DNA of 44,982 nucleotides from Bifidobacteriaceae bacterium (GTDB lineage: Bacteria > Actinomycetota > Actinomycetes > Actinomycetales > WQXJ01): assembly GCA_031278655.1 (NCBI GenBank), contig JAITJZ010000077.1:1-44982 (forward strand), written 5' to 3'. Position 1 is the stretch's first letter, and each line of letters starts with the position of its first letter. The notes beneath the pieces are model-generated. The model worked only from the letters and a program-made list of their open reading frames with translations, was not told where the DNA came from and searched no databases. Shown here piece by piece: positions 34,041 to 42,673 of the stretch. A program made the position numbers and the translations under genes.

Positions 34041-34834
34041 GCGCGCAGACGGCATCGGGCGCGGGCAAGGCCAAGGCGCGTCGCCCAAAAATCGACCCCT
34101 ACCTGGACTCTGAGGCTTCGCAAGAGTTGGCCCGGCAGGCCCTGGCGGACATCACCAACGCGGCCGACGTGGGCGAATACCTGGGCTTGACGATGGAGGC
34201 CGAGCGCGTCGGCACGCTCCGGTTCGCCTGCTCCCTGCCCGGTTACGTCGGCTGGAGCTGGGCGGTGACGATGGCGCGGGTGCCGCGGGCGCGGCATGTC
34301 ACCGTTTCGGAGACGGAGTTGTTGCCCGGCGAGGGCGCCCTGCTGGCGCCGGCCTTCGTGCCCTGGGCGGATCGGCTGGAGCCTGGCGACGTGCGTCCGG
34401 GCGACATCTTGCCGCACATCCTGGACGACCGGCGCCTGGAACCCGGCTACACCGCCACCGGCGACGATGACGCCGACCGCCTCGCCATCTGGGAATTGGG
34501 GTTGGGGCGCCCCCGGGTGCTCTCGCCTGAGGGCCGCGCCGAGGCGGCCGCGCGCTGGTATGAGGGGAAGGCCGGGCCGGCCGCGCTGGAGGCGGTCAAG
34601 GCCGTCGCCCGCTGCTCGACTTGCGGCTTCGTGACGCCGCTGGCCGGCAGTTGGCGCCGCCTGTTCGGCGTCTGCGCGAACCGCTGGTCGCCGCGTGACG
34701 GCTCGGTCGTGGCCTACGACCACGGTTGCGGCGCGCATTCGGAGACGGACGTGGCCCGGACCGCTACGCAGTGGCCGGCCAACAGCCCCATGGTGGACGA
34801 TTCGTCAATCGTCCCGGTGTCGCTCGAAAGCTGA
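34037..34834 (+). CDS. DUF3027 protein
   Basis: A 265-residue actinobacterial protein of unknown function. The DUF3027 region begins near DSEASQELARQALADIT and includes TLRFACSLPGYVGWSWAVTMARVPRARHVTV, PGDVRPGDILP and ARWYEGKAGP. A CSTCGF pair and later cysteines (GVCANRWSPRDGSVVAYDHGCG) could bind zinc. The GTG start overlaps the cold-shock gene stop. The first codons contain a copy of the interspersed 12-mer, so the N-terminal dozen residues are probably not conserved. Coupling to an RNA-binding protein hints at an RNA-related role; this is inference. Confidence 0.9.
   Translation: MSAQTASGAGKAKARRPKIDPYLDSEASQELARQALADITNAADVGEYLGLTMEAERVGTLRFACSLPGYVGWSWAVTMARVPRARHVTVSETELLPGEGALLAPAFVPWADRLEPGDVRPGDILPHILDDRRLEPGYTATGDDDADRLAIWELGLGRPRVLSPEGRAEAAARWYEGKAGPAALEAVKAVARCSTCGFVTPLAGSWRRLFGVCANRWSPRDGSVVAYDHGCGAHSETDVARTATQWPANSPMVDDSSIVPVSLES
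34049..34060 (-). repeat. copy 6 of interspersed 12-mer GCCCGATGCCGT
   Basis: Exact minus-strand copy nine bases beyond the cold-shock gene stop, within codons 5-8 of the DUF3027 gene. Confidence 0.7.
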
Positions 34835-34844
34835 TTCCCGAACG

Positions 34845-35060
34845 CTAATTCTGGCGCGCGCGCCAGGAGAACTTCGAGTAGACCGTCCCGGCTACCCCCA
34901 AGAGCGTTCCGACGGCGCAGACCCAGATCCAGACCCGGGCCTGATAGACCCCTGTCAGGTCAAGGATCACGATCACCGCCAAGGCCACCGCCCACAGGCC
35001 GGTGCCGATTCCGAACATCAGCGGGTAGTTGATTGTGACTGGCGGTGGCATGGTCGGCAC
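34845..35060 (-). CDS. DUF2530 small membrane protein
   Basis: A 71-residue protein with two membrane helices (about 16-36, IGTGLWAVALAVIVIL, and 43-61, VWIWVCAVGTLLGVAGTVY) and a basic end, matching actinobacterial DUF2530. GTG 35060 gives the longest form; ATG 35051 (68 residues, MPPPVTINYP) is equally likely. It converges on DUF3027 with a 10-bp gap, the usual neighbourhood for these families. Function unknown. Confidence 0.8.
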   Translation of the reverse strand: MPTMPPPVTINYPLMFGIGTGLWAVALAVIVILDLTGVYQARVWIWVCAVGTLLGVAGTVYSKFSWRARQN

Positions 35061-35169
35061 GGCGGCATGCTAGCACGCGGCCGGCCCCGAAGCCTGGCGC
35101 CCGCCTGGCCGGGCCGGTTGCGGCGGCCTCGTTTGGCGCGGGTCAGCCGCGTCTGGGAGAATCGCCCTC

Positions 35170-36711
35170 ATGGCCAAGCCAGCACCGAAGTCAGCACCGA
35201 AGTCAGCGCCCAAGTCAACACCGCCGCCGTCGCCCCCCAAGGGCCCCAACGGCCCCAACGGACCCAAGGGTCCCAAGGGCGCTCAAGGGCCGATCGACCG
35301 CTTCTTCAAGATCACCGCCCGCGGTTCGACCATCGGCCAGGAAGTCCGGGGCGGCCTGGTCACCTTCTTCGCCATGAGTTACATCATCGTGCTGAACCCG
35401 ATGATCCTTGGCGGCGCCCCGTCCGCCGCCGGCAGTTACATCGGCGGCGGGGGCGAGGCCGATTTCGCCTCCGTGGCCGCCGCCACGGCCTTGATCGCCG
35501 GGGTGATGACCATCACCATGGGGCTGGTGGCCAATTTCCCGATGGCGGTCGCGGCCGGTCTCGGCATCAACGCCGTGGTCACTTTCACCGTCGCCCAACT
35601 GCCGGAGATGACCTTCGCGGACGCCATGGGCGTGGTGGTGCTTGAAGGCGTCATCATCTTGATCCTGGTGCTGACCGGCTTCCGCAAGGCGGTCTTCCAG
35701 GCCGTGCCGGGCCAGTTGAAGATCGCCATCTCGGTTGGGATCGGGCTGTTCATCGCGCTCATCGGACTGGTCGACGCCCGCTTCGTGACCTCTCCCGTCA
35801 GCGGCACGCCGCTGCAACTGGGCGGCGCCGGCACCCTCGGCACCTGGCCGGTGTTCGTCTTCGTTGTCGGCCTGCTGCTGGCGATCATCTTGATGGTCCG
35901 CAAGGTCAGGGGCGCTCTCTTGATCGCCATCGCGGCCGGGACGGTGCTGGCCGTTGTGGTCGAGGCGATCGGCGGCATCGGCGGATTCAGCGACAAAAAC
36001 CCGGGCGGCTGGAACCTCAACGTGCCTAAGTTCGAAGGCGTCTTCGACCTGCCGGACTTCTCCATCTTGGGGCAATTCTCGATTGTCGGCGCCTTCCAGA
36101 AACTCGGTCCGCTGACGCTGATCCTGATGGTGTTCTCGCTCTTGCTGGCGGACTTCTTCGACACCATGGGCACCATGGTGGCGATCGGCGCCGAGGGCGG
36201 CCTCCTGGACAAGGACGGCAACCCGCCCCGGACCAAACAGATTCTGATAGTCGACTCCGTGGCGGCGATCGCCGGCGGGGCCGGCGGCGTCTCGTCTAAC
36301 ACCGCCTACATCGAGTCGGCCGCCGGGGTTGGCGACGGCGCCCGAACCGGCCTGGCCAACGTTGTCACCGGGGTCATGTTCCTGCTGGCGACATTCGTGG
36401 CCCCACTGGTCAACATGGTGCCTTATGAGGCCGCCACGCCGGCCCTGGTGGTGGTCGGATTCTTGATGATGATGCAGGTCTCGGGCATCTCCTGGAAGGA
36501 TTACGAGATCGCCATCCCGGCCTTCTTGACCATCATCCTGATGCCGTTCGCCTACTCGATCACGGCTGGGATCGGCGCCGGGTTCATCTCCTTCGTGGCC
36601 ATCAAGGTCGCGGTCGGCAAGGTCAAGCAGATCCACCCGCTGATGTGGGTCGCGGCCGTTCTTTTCGTTGTCTACTTCGCGCTGGAGCCTATACGGTCAC
36701 TTTTCAGCTAG
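35170..36711 (+). CDS. NCS2-family purine permease (AzgA-like)
   Basis: A 513-residue permease of the AzgA branch (adenine, guanine or hypoxanthine with H+). The conserved core starts at RFFKITARGSTIGQEVRGGLVTFFAMSYIIVLNP and includes MAVAAGLGINA, LLLADFFDTMGTMVAIG and SNTAYIESAAGVGDGARTGLANVVTG. About 14 hydrophobic segments follow. Residues 1-40 are an unusual low-complexity cytoplasmic tail: APKS three times and then GPNGPNGPKGPKG, encoded by 12-bp and 9-bp direct repeats. ATG 35170 follows GGGAGAA. Its length, corrected for the tail, is normal. Confidence 0.92.
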   Translation: MAKPAPKSAPKSAPKSTPPPSPPKGPNGPNGPKGPKGAQGPIDRFFKITARGSTIGQEVRGGLVTFFAMSYIIVLNPMILGGAPSAAGSYIGGGGEADFASVAAATALIAGVMTITMGLVANFPMAVAAGLGINAVVTFTVAQLPEMTFADAMGVVVLEGVIILILVLTGFRKAVFQAVPGQLKIAISVGIGLFIALIGLVDARFVTSPVSGTPLQLGGAGTLGTWPVFVFVVGLLLAIILMVRKVRGALLIAIAAGTVLAVVVEAIGGIGGFSDKNPGGWNLNVPKFEGVFDLPDFSILGQFSIVGAFQKLGPLTLILMVFSLLLADFFDTMGTMVAIGAEGGLLDKDGNPPRTKQILIVDSVAAIAGGAGGVSSNTAYIESAAGVGDGARTGLANVVTGVMFLLATFVAPLVNMVPYEAATPALVVVGFLMMMQVSGISWKDYEIAIPAFLTIILMPFAYSITAGIGAGFISFVAIKVAVGKVKQIHPLMWVAAVLFVVYFALEPIRSLFS

Positions 36712-36739
36712 CTATAATAATTGGACGTATTCGCTCAAG

Positions 36740-36763
36740 GGCCGGCGTTGACCCGGCCATTTT
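36740..36763 (+). terminator. intrinsic terminator after the purine permease
   Basis: Stem GGCCGG (36740-36745) with CCGGCC (36753-36758), then ATTTT. Confidence 0.7.
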
Positions 36764-36814
36764 GGCCGCTCAGACGCGCCGGATCAGCCGGAGCGGTGAT
36801 CCTGTGGGAAGGTT

Positions 36815-38122
36815 GTGAGCGGGACGTTCGCGTCACTCGCTGTTCGTAATTATCGGCTCTGGTTCATCGGAGCCCTCTTTGGCAACACCGGCACCTGGAT
36901 GCAGCGGGTGGCCCAGGACTGGATCGTCCTGACGGTCTTCTCGGACGACAACGGCCTGGCGGTGGGAATTGTGACGGCCCTGCAGTTCGGCCCCACGCTG
37001 GTCATCTCGCCGCTGGCCGGCCTGATGGCCGACCGTTTGAACCGCCACCGGGTCTACATGATCACGCAGGCGGCCCAGGCGGTGCTCTCCTTCGCCCTCG
37101 GCGGCCTGCTGCTGGCCGGGCAGATGAACCTGGCCGGCATCTATCTTTTCGCCGTCCTGGGCGGCTTGGTCGGGGGCTTCGAAGCCCCGTTCTTCCAGAC
37201 CTTCGTTGGGCAATTGGTCGGCGCCCGGCTGTTGTCCAACGCCGTTGGCCTGAACTCCGCCAACTTCAACGTCGCCCGCATGCTTGGGCCGGCGGCCGCC
37301 GGCCTGGCCCTGGGGATCTGGCCGGCCGGTTGGGTGTTCCTCGCCAACGGCCTCAGCTTCGTGGTGACGGTTGGCGCGGTCGCGCTGATGCGCCCGGCCG
37401 AGTTCAACCCCATGCCTTCGGCGCCGCGCGCCAAAGGACAACTGCGGGCCGGGCTGCGCTACGTCCGGCGCCGTTCCGACATCCTGGTCATCTTCGTGGT
37501 CATCGGTGTGGTCTCCTGCTTCGGCCTGAACTCGCAGTTGACCATGGGCGTGATGGCGCGCGGCGTCTTCGACCGCCAAGCCGGCGATTACGGCATCCTC
37601 GGTTCGTTGCTGGCAGTTGGCGCGGTGGCGGGATCGCTGCTGGCGGCCAGGCGGCGCCGCCCCCGGGTGCGCCTGGTGCTGGCCGCCACCGTCGCCTTCG
37701 GCGTCGCCAGCGGCATTTCGGCGCTGACGCCGACCTATTGGACGTACGCCGCCTGCGGCGTGCTGGTCGGCGTGACGACCCTGACCCTGATAACCGCCGC
37801 CAACTCGACCCTCCAGTTGTCCGTCCCGCCAGAAATACGCGGCCGCGTCATGTCCATCTACATGATGGTCTTCCTTGGCGCCACGCCCATCGGCTCGCCC
37901 CTGATCGGGTGGATCGCTGACACCTGGGGCCCGCGCTGGTCCGTCGGCGTCGGCTCGATCACGGCCCTGGCCGTGGGCCTGGTGATGCTGATCTGGGCCA
38001 AGGCGCATTGGAAAGTCGAGGTCAAACTCGACCACCTGCTGCCGCCGCATCTGCTGGTCGCCAACCCGGCGGCGGGGGAGCACCTGCCCGGACACGGCCA
38101 ACCCGGACACGGCCAACCCTGA
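36815..38122 (+). CDS. MFS exporter (EntS-like, MFS_3)
   Basis: A 435-residue transporter with 12 predicted helices. The N-terminus FASLAVRNYRLWFIGALFGNTGTWMQRVAQDWIVLTV, SPLAGLMADRLNRHRVYMITQ in loop 2-3 and PPEIRGRVMSIYMMVFLGATPIG are typical of the EntS/MFS_3 efflux branch, where known members export siderophores or drugs. The substrate is unknown. The start is GTG 36815 with weak GGAAGG. The C-terminal GHGQPGHGQP comes from 15-bp repeats, the third degenerate copy of which supplies the stop codon. A second, different MFS gene follows after 26 bp. Confidence 0.88.
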   Translation: MSGTFASLAVRNYRLWFIGALFGNTGTWMQRVAQDWIVLTVFSDDNGLAVGIVTALQFGPTLVISPLAGLMADRLNRHRVYMITQAAQAVLSFALGGLLLAGQMNLAGIYLFAVLGGLVGGFEAPFFQTFVGQLVGARLLSNAVGLNSANFNVARMLGPAAAGLALGIWPAGWVFLANGLSFVVTVGAVALMRPAEFNPMPSAPRAKGQLRAGLRYVRRRSDILVIFVVIGVVSCFGLNSQLTMGVMARGVFDRQAGDYGILGSLLAVGAVAGSLLAARRRRPRVRLVLAATVAFGVASGISALTPTYWTYAACGVLVGVTTLTLITAANSTLQLSVPPEIRGRVMSIYMMVFLGATPIGSPLIGWIADTWGPRWSVGVGSITALAVGLVMLIWAKAHWKVEVKLDHLLPPHLLVANPAAGEHLPGHGQPGHGQP

Positions 38123-38131
38123 CGCGGCCCG
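38087..38131. repeat. three 15-bp tandem units across the MFS stop codon
   Basis: CCCGGACACGGCCAA twice (38087-38101, 38102-38116), then a diverged third unit (38117-38131) in which GGA is replaced by the TGA stop. Confidence 0.82.
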
Positions 38132-38148
38132 AGTCTAGGGTTGATGCC

Positions 38149-39438
38149 GTGTCCTCGATCTTCGCCGACATCACGCCGCTGCGCCTGTCCGCCGATTACC
38201 GGCGCCTGTGGGCCGGGCAGGCGCTGGCGAACATCGGCGCCATGCTCACCACCACGGCGGTCAGCCTGCAGGTCTACGACCTGACCGAGTCCTCGCTGGC
38301 GGTCGGAATGCTGGGCGGCTTCGCCCTGGCGCCGGTGGTGTTGCTGGGGCTTTGGGGCGGCGCCGTGGTCGACGCCCACGACCGACGCAAAGTGGCCCTG
38401 ACGGCATCGGGCGTCATGTGGTTGGCGACCTTCGGGATCGTGGTCCAGGCCTACGCCGGCTGGGAGAACGTCTGGGCGCTGTACGGCCTGGTGGCGGCCC
38501 AGGCGGGGGCGGCGTCGGTGTCCTCGCCGGCGCGCAGCGCGATCATCCCGCGGCTGGTGGCGATGGACCAACTGCCCGCCGCCAACGCCCTCAACACCAT
38601 GACCTTCTCGGTCGCCACGCTCTGCGGCCCGCTGGCAGGCGCCGGCTTGGTCGCCAGCGTCGGCTACGGGCCGACCTACCTGATCGACGCCGTCACCTTC
38701 ACCGCCGCGCTGTACGCCATCTTCCGCCTGCCGCCGATGCCGCCGCTCGCCTCGGGGGCGCCGGGGACCAAGCCCGTGGCCGGGTGGCGGTCGGTGGCGG
38801 AGGGGCTGCGCTTCTTGGCGGGCCGCCGCAACCTGCTGATGACTTTCCTGACGGACATGTGCGCCATGGTGCTGGCTTTCCCAAGGACCGCCTTCCCGGC
38901 CATCGCCGCCGTCATCCTGGGCGGCGGCAAGCCGACAGCCGGGGTGCTGGGGGCGTGCCTGGCGGTGGGCACGCTGGCGGCATCGGTCTTGTCCGGGCCT
39001 GTTGGGCGCGTCCGCCGCCAGGGGCGAGGCGTGGTGGTGGCAGTCGCCGTCTGGGGCGTCGCCATGGCCCTGACCGGCCTGGTGCTGGTGGTGGCGGGGC
39101 GCACCAACCCGGATCACGTCATCTGGTGGGCGCTGATCGGCGCCGGCCTGGGGCTGGCGCTGGCCGGCGCGGCCGACACCGTCTCGGCGATCTTCCGGGG
39201 AACCATTTTGCAGGCCGCCACGCCCGATCATCTCCGTGGGCGCCTGCAGGGCGTTTTCATTGTGGTCGTCACCGGCGGCCCGCGCCTGGGCGACATCGTC
39301 ACGGGCGTCGATTCGGACCTCATCGGGGAGGGCTGGGCGATCCTCGCCGGCGGCCTGGCCTGCGCCATCGGCGTGATGGCGCTGTCACGCTGGCACCGCC
39401 CCTTCGCCCGCTACGACGCCCGCCACCCGACCCCCTGA
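38149..39438 (+). CDS. second MFS exporter (EntS-like, MFS_3)
   Basis: A 429-residue transporter of the same branch as its neighbour, starting SSIFADITPLRLSADYRRLWAGQALANIGAMLT. Further landmarks are LWGGAVVDAHDRRKVALTASG (loop 2-3), SSPARSAIIPRLVAMDQLPAANALN and FRGTILQAATPDHLRGRLQGVF. GTG 38149 is the first start consistent with the conserved N-terminus; the frame is open upstream through the previous gene's end. A poor ribosome binding site and the 26-bp spacing suggest coupling to the upstream gene. The pair could form a heteromeric or serial export unit, but that is speculative. Confidence 0.87.
   Translation: MSSIFADITPLRLSADYRRLWAGQALANIGAMLTTTAVSLQVYDLTESSLAVGMLGGFALAPVVLLGLWGGAVVDAHDRRKVALTASGVMWLATFGIVVQAYAGWENVWALYGLVAAQAGAASVSSPARSAIIPRLVAMDQLPAANALNTMTFSVATLCGPLAGAGLVASVGYGPTYLIDAVTFTAALYAIFRLPPMPPLASGAPGTKPVAGWRSVAEGLRFLAGRRNLLMTFLTDMCAMVLAFPRTAFPAIAAVILGGGKPTAGVLGACLAVGTLAASVLSGPVGRVRRQGRGVVVAVAVWGVAMALTGLVLVVAGRTNPDHVIWWALIGAGLGLALAGAADTVSAIFRGTILQAATPDHLRGRLQGVFIVVVTGGPRLGDIVTGVDSDLIGEGWAILAGGLACAIGVMALSRWHRPFARYDARHPTP
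38401..38412 (-). repeat. copy 7 of interspersed 12-mer GCCCGATGCCGT
   Basis: Exact minus-strand copy within the second MFS gene, encoding TASGV just after loop 2-3, close to the equivalent position of copy 2 in the sugar porter. Confidence 0.6.
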
Positions 39439-39630
39439 GACCGCCGGGGCGTGATCGCGGAAATTGCCCCCCAAAAGGGCGCCGCGACCGTTCTCCGCCA
39501 GCCCGCGCCGTGCCAGGATAGATGCTGCCGACGTGGCCCGGTCAGACCGCGCCAGTTCCGCGACGCCGCGTCACTTCCACCCAAACGGAAGCTCAACGGG
39601 TTGCCGCGCCCAATTCCAACGGAGGTCCCC

Positions 39631-39708
39631 TTGAGCCATCGACCAGGCAGCTGGGCCGCGATCAGCGGCTGGGCGGGTCACGGCGCCGCCACGGCGGTGA
39701 CGGCGTGA
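39631..39708 (+). CDS. candidate 25-residue leader peptide coupled to the third MFS gene
   Basis: TTG 39631 stands 4 bp behind AACGGAGGTCCCC, the best Shine-Dalgarno in the region. It would make a 25-residue peptide beginning MSHRPGSWAAISGW. Its TGA overlaps the GTG of the MFS gene (GTGA, 39705-39708), while that GTG has no ribosome binding site of its own. This suggests that the small ORF serves to deliver ribosomes to the transporter start, possibly with regulation. No homologue is recognised. An alternative is that the transporter starts elsewhere. Confidence 0.5.
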   Translation: MSHRPGSWAAISGWAGHGAATAVTA

Positions 39709-41024
39709 CCGGGGCGGCGCCGGTGCGCCTCCCGGGCGCTCGCCTGGTTCGCGGCCGCGCCACTTACACCCTCTATCTGGTGACCGTGACCTGGGGCTTC
39801 GCCCTTTATTCGATGTCAAGCGCGATCCCCCAACTGGCGGTCGGCCTGGGGGTGTCCAAGGCTGTGGCTGGTTTGCACGGGACCATGCTGAGTCTGGGGA
39901 GCGTGGCCACGGGCCTGGTCCTGGCGCCGATCACGGCCCGCCTGGGCCGCCGCCGGGCCATCGTGGCGGCGCTGATCGTGGCCGCGCTCGGCTGTTTGAC
40001 GCTGGCGACCGGGCCGGACGCCTGGGTCACACTGGTCGCGGCGGCCGTCCTGGCTGCGGCCTTCACCCTGGCGACGGCGTTGGCCAACACCGCCCTTGTG
40101 GTCCAGCAGGGGCCGGCGGCGGCCGGCGCCTTGGCGGAGGCCTGCTCCTTCGGTTCCGGCGCCGGTTGCTTCGCGCCGCTGGTGGTGGGCGCGTCCGCCG
40201 CGCTCGGTTGGGGCTGGCGGCCGGCCTTGGCGGTGGCGATCCCGATGGCGCTGATCGTTTCCGTGTTTCTGCTGCGGTTGCCTGTCGCGCCCGAACTCGA
40301 TTCGGTCGCGCCGCCCGGCCGGGCCCGGCCGGATCGCCGCGACGGCCAACCCCGGCCGGATCGCCGCGACGGCCAACACCCACCGGATCGCCGCCCCGGC
40401 CAACCCCCGGGCGTGGTCCGGTCGCGGACCTCCTTCGCCGCCTTCGCCGCGCTGACGGCCCTGGGCACAATGGCGGAGATGGGGATCGTCTTCTGGGCGG
40501 CCCAATTGTTGATCGATCAGGTGGGCGCCAGCCCGGCGGCGGCGGCCGGGGCGCTGACGGCCTTCACCGCCGGATTGACCGCCGGGCGGTGGCTGACCAG
40601 TACCATCGTCACCCGGCTGGCGCCGCTGAGTTTGCTGGTGGCGGGCCTGGTGACACTGTTGGCCGGGTGGATCGCGGTCTGGACCACGACCAGTTTGCCG
40701 GTGGCCGTGATGGCCTTGGTTCTGATGGGACTGGGCGCCGGGCCTTGCTACCCGTTCGCTTTGACGCTGACGCTGACGCATTCGCCGCTCAGCTTGGAGG
40801 TGTCGCAGGCGGTCCTGTCGGTGGCCGGGGGACTCAGCGGCGGCCTGGCGCCATTCGCGCTGGGTTGGTTGGGGGACCGTTTCGGCGTCCACAGCGCCTA
40901 CACCGCGATCCCGTGGATCGTCGCCGCCGAGGCGCTGGCGGCAGCCGTTGGCTGGCTGGCGCTGAGGCGTGGGCGCCTGCGCCGCCCCCGCGAGGCGCGC
41001 CCCGGTCCGGCGCTGGCGCCCTGA
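39705..41024 (+). CDS. third MFS transporter (MFS_1 type) with repeat-bearing central loop
   Basis: A 439-residue 12-helix transporter. Helices begin at YTLYLVTVTWGFALYSMSSAIPQL; loop 2-3 is ARLGRRRAIV. The family resembles drug or small-molecule efflux carriers, with no specific match. The central cytoplasmic loop (about residues 200-235) holds RPDRRDGQ-type repeats encoded by 24-bp tandem units, the likeliest place to tolerate expansion. GTG 39705 is chosen because the conserved helices start 20 residues later and it overlaps the preceding small ORF. The frame is open to 39522 but is not membrane-like there. The DtxR-type regulator gene follows at 41196. Confidence 0.78.
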   Translation: MTGAAPVRLPGARLVRGRATYTLYLVTVTWGFALYSMSSAIPQLAVGLGVSKAVAGLHGTMLSLGSVATGLVLAPITARLGRRRAIVAALIVAALGCLTLATGPDAWVTLVAAAVLAAAFTLATALANTALVVQQGPAAAGALAEACSFGSGAGCFAPLVVGASAALGWGWRPALAVAIPMALIVSVFLLRLPVAPELDSVAPPGRARPDRRDGQPRPDRRDGQHPPDRRPGQPPGVVRSRTSFAAFAALTALGTMAEMGIVFWAAQLLIDQVGASPAAAAGALTAFTAGLTAGRWLTSTIVTRLAPLSLLVAGLVTLLAGWIAVWTTTSLPVAVMALVLMGLGAGPCYPFALTLTLTHSPLSLEVSQAVLSVAGGLSGGLAPFALGWLGDRFGVHSAYTAIPWIVAAEALAAAVGWLALRRGRLRRPREARPGPALAP

Positions 41025-41195
41025 CCCGGCTGGCGCCGCGACCCTGCTGGAGCTGCGACCTGGCGGGCCCCGCGACCCGGCGGGCCCCGCCCGCCCGCGC
41101 GATCAGGCGGTACGCTTGACCGATTACCCTTAGAACGACACGCTCGACCAGCAGGCCGCAGGCCCCGCGACCGCACGGACGGAGGGATTGGAAAA

Positions 41196-41888
41196 GTGTC
41201 CGACTTGATCGACACCACCGAGATGTACTTGAGGACGATCTACGAACTCGAGGAAGAAGGTTTGACGCCACTGCGGGCGCGCATCGCGGAGAGGATCGGC
41301 CACTCTGGGCCAACCGTCTCGCAGACGGTGGGGCGAATGGAGCGAGTTGGGCTGCTGGTGGTCGAGGAGGACCGCCATCTGCGCCTGACGGAGGAGGGCC
41401 GCGCCCGCGCCACCCGCGTGATGCGCAAACACCGCCTGGCCGAGCGTCTGCTGACAGACGTCATCGGGCTCGATTGGCCGCACGTCCACGACGAAGCCTG
41501 CCGCTGGGAGCACGTCATGAGCGCGGAAGTCGAACGGCGTTTGCTCGACATTCTGGACCACCCGGCCGTCTCGCCCTACGGCAACCCGATCCCCGGATTG
41601 GATGAGCTGGGCGACGAGCCGGCGCCGAACCATTTCATGTATGGCGTGGTCCGCCTGGCCGAGGTCCTGGCGGATGGCGGCATCGGTCCCTTCCGCGTGG
41701 CCCGCCTGGGCGAGAACCTCCAGACCAGGATCGATCTGCTGGCCGAATTGGAGGCCGCCGGGGTGCTCCCCGGCGTGCCCATACGTGCCCGCGCCGACGG
41801 CAAGCAGTTGGTCATCAGCCCGGATGGGGGGACGCGCGCGGCGGTGGTGGACGCCGATGTCGCCAAACACCTTTTCGTCATCGGCTGA
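41196..41888 (+). CDS. ideR: DtxR/IdeR-family metal-dependent transcriptional repressor
   Basis: A 230-residue iron- (or manganese-) sensing repressor. The winged helix-turn-helix is at residues 1-65 ([35 protein letters not shown]). Metal-site residues are in [18 protein letters not shown] and [17 protein letters not shown] (Cys, Glu and His as in DtxR C102, E105, H106). A C-terminal SH3-like FeoA domain covers about 150-228. Full length and all ligands present. GTG 41196 follows GGAGGGATTGG. No iron box was found in its own upstream region. The three MFS genes before it could include iron-related exporters. Confidence 0.93.
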   Translation: MSDLIDTTEMYLRTIYELEEEGLTPLRARIAERIGHSGPTVSQTVGRMERVGLLVVEEDRHLRLTEEGRARATRVMRKHRLAERLLTDVIGLDWPHVHDEACRWEHVMSAEVERRLLDILDHPAVSPYGNPIPGLDELGDEPAPNHFMYGVVRLAEVLADGGIGPFRVARLGENLQTRIDLLAELEAAGVLPGVPIRARADGKQLVISPDGGTRAAVVDADVAKHLFVIG

Positions 41889-41926
41889 CCGCGCCGCGGC
41901 CAAGCCGGGCGAGCCCGCCCGGTCGG

Positions 41927-41967
41927 CGCCCCGGGGCGGCTAGCGCCGCCGACGCCCCGGGGCGGCT
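41927..41967. repeat. two direct copies of CGCCCCGGGGCGGCT between convergent ideR and yajQ
   Basis: Copies at 41927-41941 and 41953-41967 (26-bp period). Each centres on the palindrome GCCCCGGGGC, so either can form a hairpin in both directions and act as a bidirectional terminator. The second abuts the yajQ stop. Confidence 0.75.
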
Positions 41968-42462
41968 TCAGCGATAGTTCACGAACTGCAGCGCGGCTTC
42001 GAAATCCTTCTCCCTGACCAGGGCGATGACGGCTTGGAGGTCGTCCCTGGACTTGGATGTGACCCGGAGTTCGTCGCCTTGAATCTGCGTGCGGACGCCC
42101 TTCGGGCCCTCGTCGCGGATGGCCTTGGCGATTTTCTTGGCCAATTCTGTGCTCAGGCCTTCCTTCAGGCGGGCGTCGATCTTGACCTCTTTGCCGGATT
42201 GGCGCGGCTCGCCGGCCTCGACCGCTTTCAGGGAGACGCCGCGCTTGATCAATTTGGTCTGCAAAACGTCCAGCACCGCCTTGACCCGGTCCTCGGCGTT
42301 CGCCGACATGACGATCAGGTCGGTCCCGCTCCAGGCGATCGCCGCCCCGGTGCCTTTGAAGTCGTAGCGCTGGTGGATTTCCTTGGCGGCCTGGTTGAGC
42401 GCGTTGTCGACCTCTTGGCGGTCGATCTTGGACACAATGTCGAAGGATGAGTCTTGAGCCAT
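41968..42462 (-). CDS. yajQ: YajQ-family nucleotide-binding protein
   Basis: A 164-residue UPF0234/YajQ protein made of two ferredoxin-like folds: [34 protein letters not shown] at residues 3-36, [30 protein letters not shown] in the middle, and a C-terminal [14 protein letters not shown]. Family members bind GTP, tRNA or, in Xanthomonas, cyclic di-GMP. ATG 42462 is chosen for the standard MAQDSSFD start; ATG 42471 is three codons upstream. It is monocistronic and converges on ideR. Confidence 0.96.
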   Translation of the reverse strand: MAQDSSFDIVSKIDRQEVDNALNQAAKEIHQRYDFKGTGAAIAWSGTDLIVMSANAEDRVKAVLDVLQTKLIKRGVSLKAVEAGEPRQSGKEVKIDARLKEGLSTELAKKIAKAIRDEGPKGVRTQIQGDELRVTSKSRDDLQAVIALVREKDFEAALQFVNYR

Positions 42463-42587
42463 GCGCACCATTTTCGCATCGTGCGCCGGCGGCCCCAACA
42501 CGGGACGCCGCCGCGCCGGATTAGGGCTCCGCCCAATTGGCTAGTATCGTAGCTTGGCGCCAGCCCGTTCAGGCGGGCCGGCCGACC

Positions 42588-42673
42588 GGCGGGTTGCCCG
42601 AGAGGCCAATGGGATCTGACTGTAAATCAGACGCGGAATCGCTTCGGGAGTTCGAATCTCTCACCCGCCACCA
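42588..42673 (+). tRNA. tRNA-Tyr (GTA anticodon)
   Basis: A class II tRNA of 86 nt including encoded CCA. Acceptor GGCGGGT (42588-42594) pairs with ACCCGCC (42663-42669). The anticodon stem-loop is TCTGA-CTGTAAA-TCAGA, the variable arm is long, and the T arm is GGGAG-TTCGAAT-CTCTC with one G-T wobble. Confidence 0.96.

Noticed and set aside
39439-39630. Riboswitch before the third MFS gene
   Set aside because: Several short complementary segments exist, but no known aptamer core is recognisable by eye.
41025-41195. IdeR iron box upstream of ideR
   Set aside because: No 19-bp sequence close to TTAGGTTAGGCTAACCTAA is present. The TACCCTTAG shared with the cold-shock promoter region is too short to interpret.
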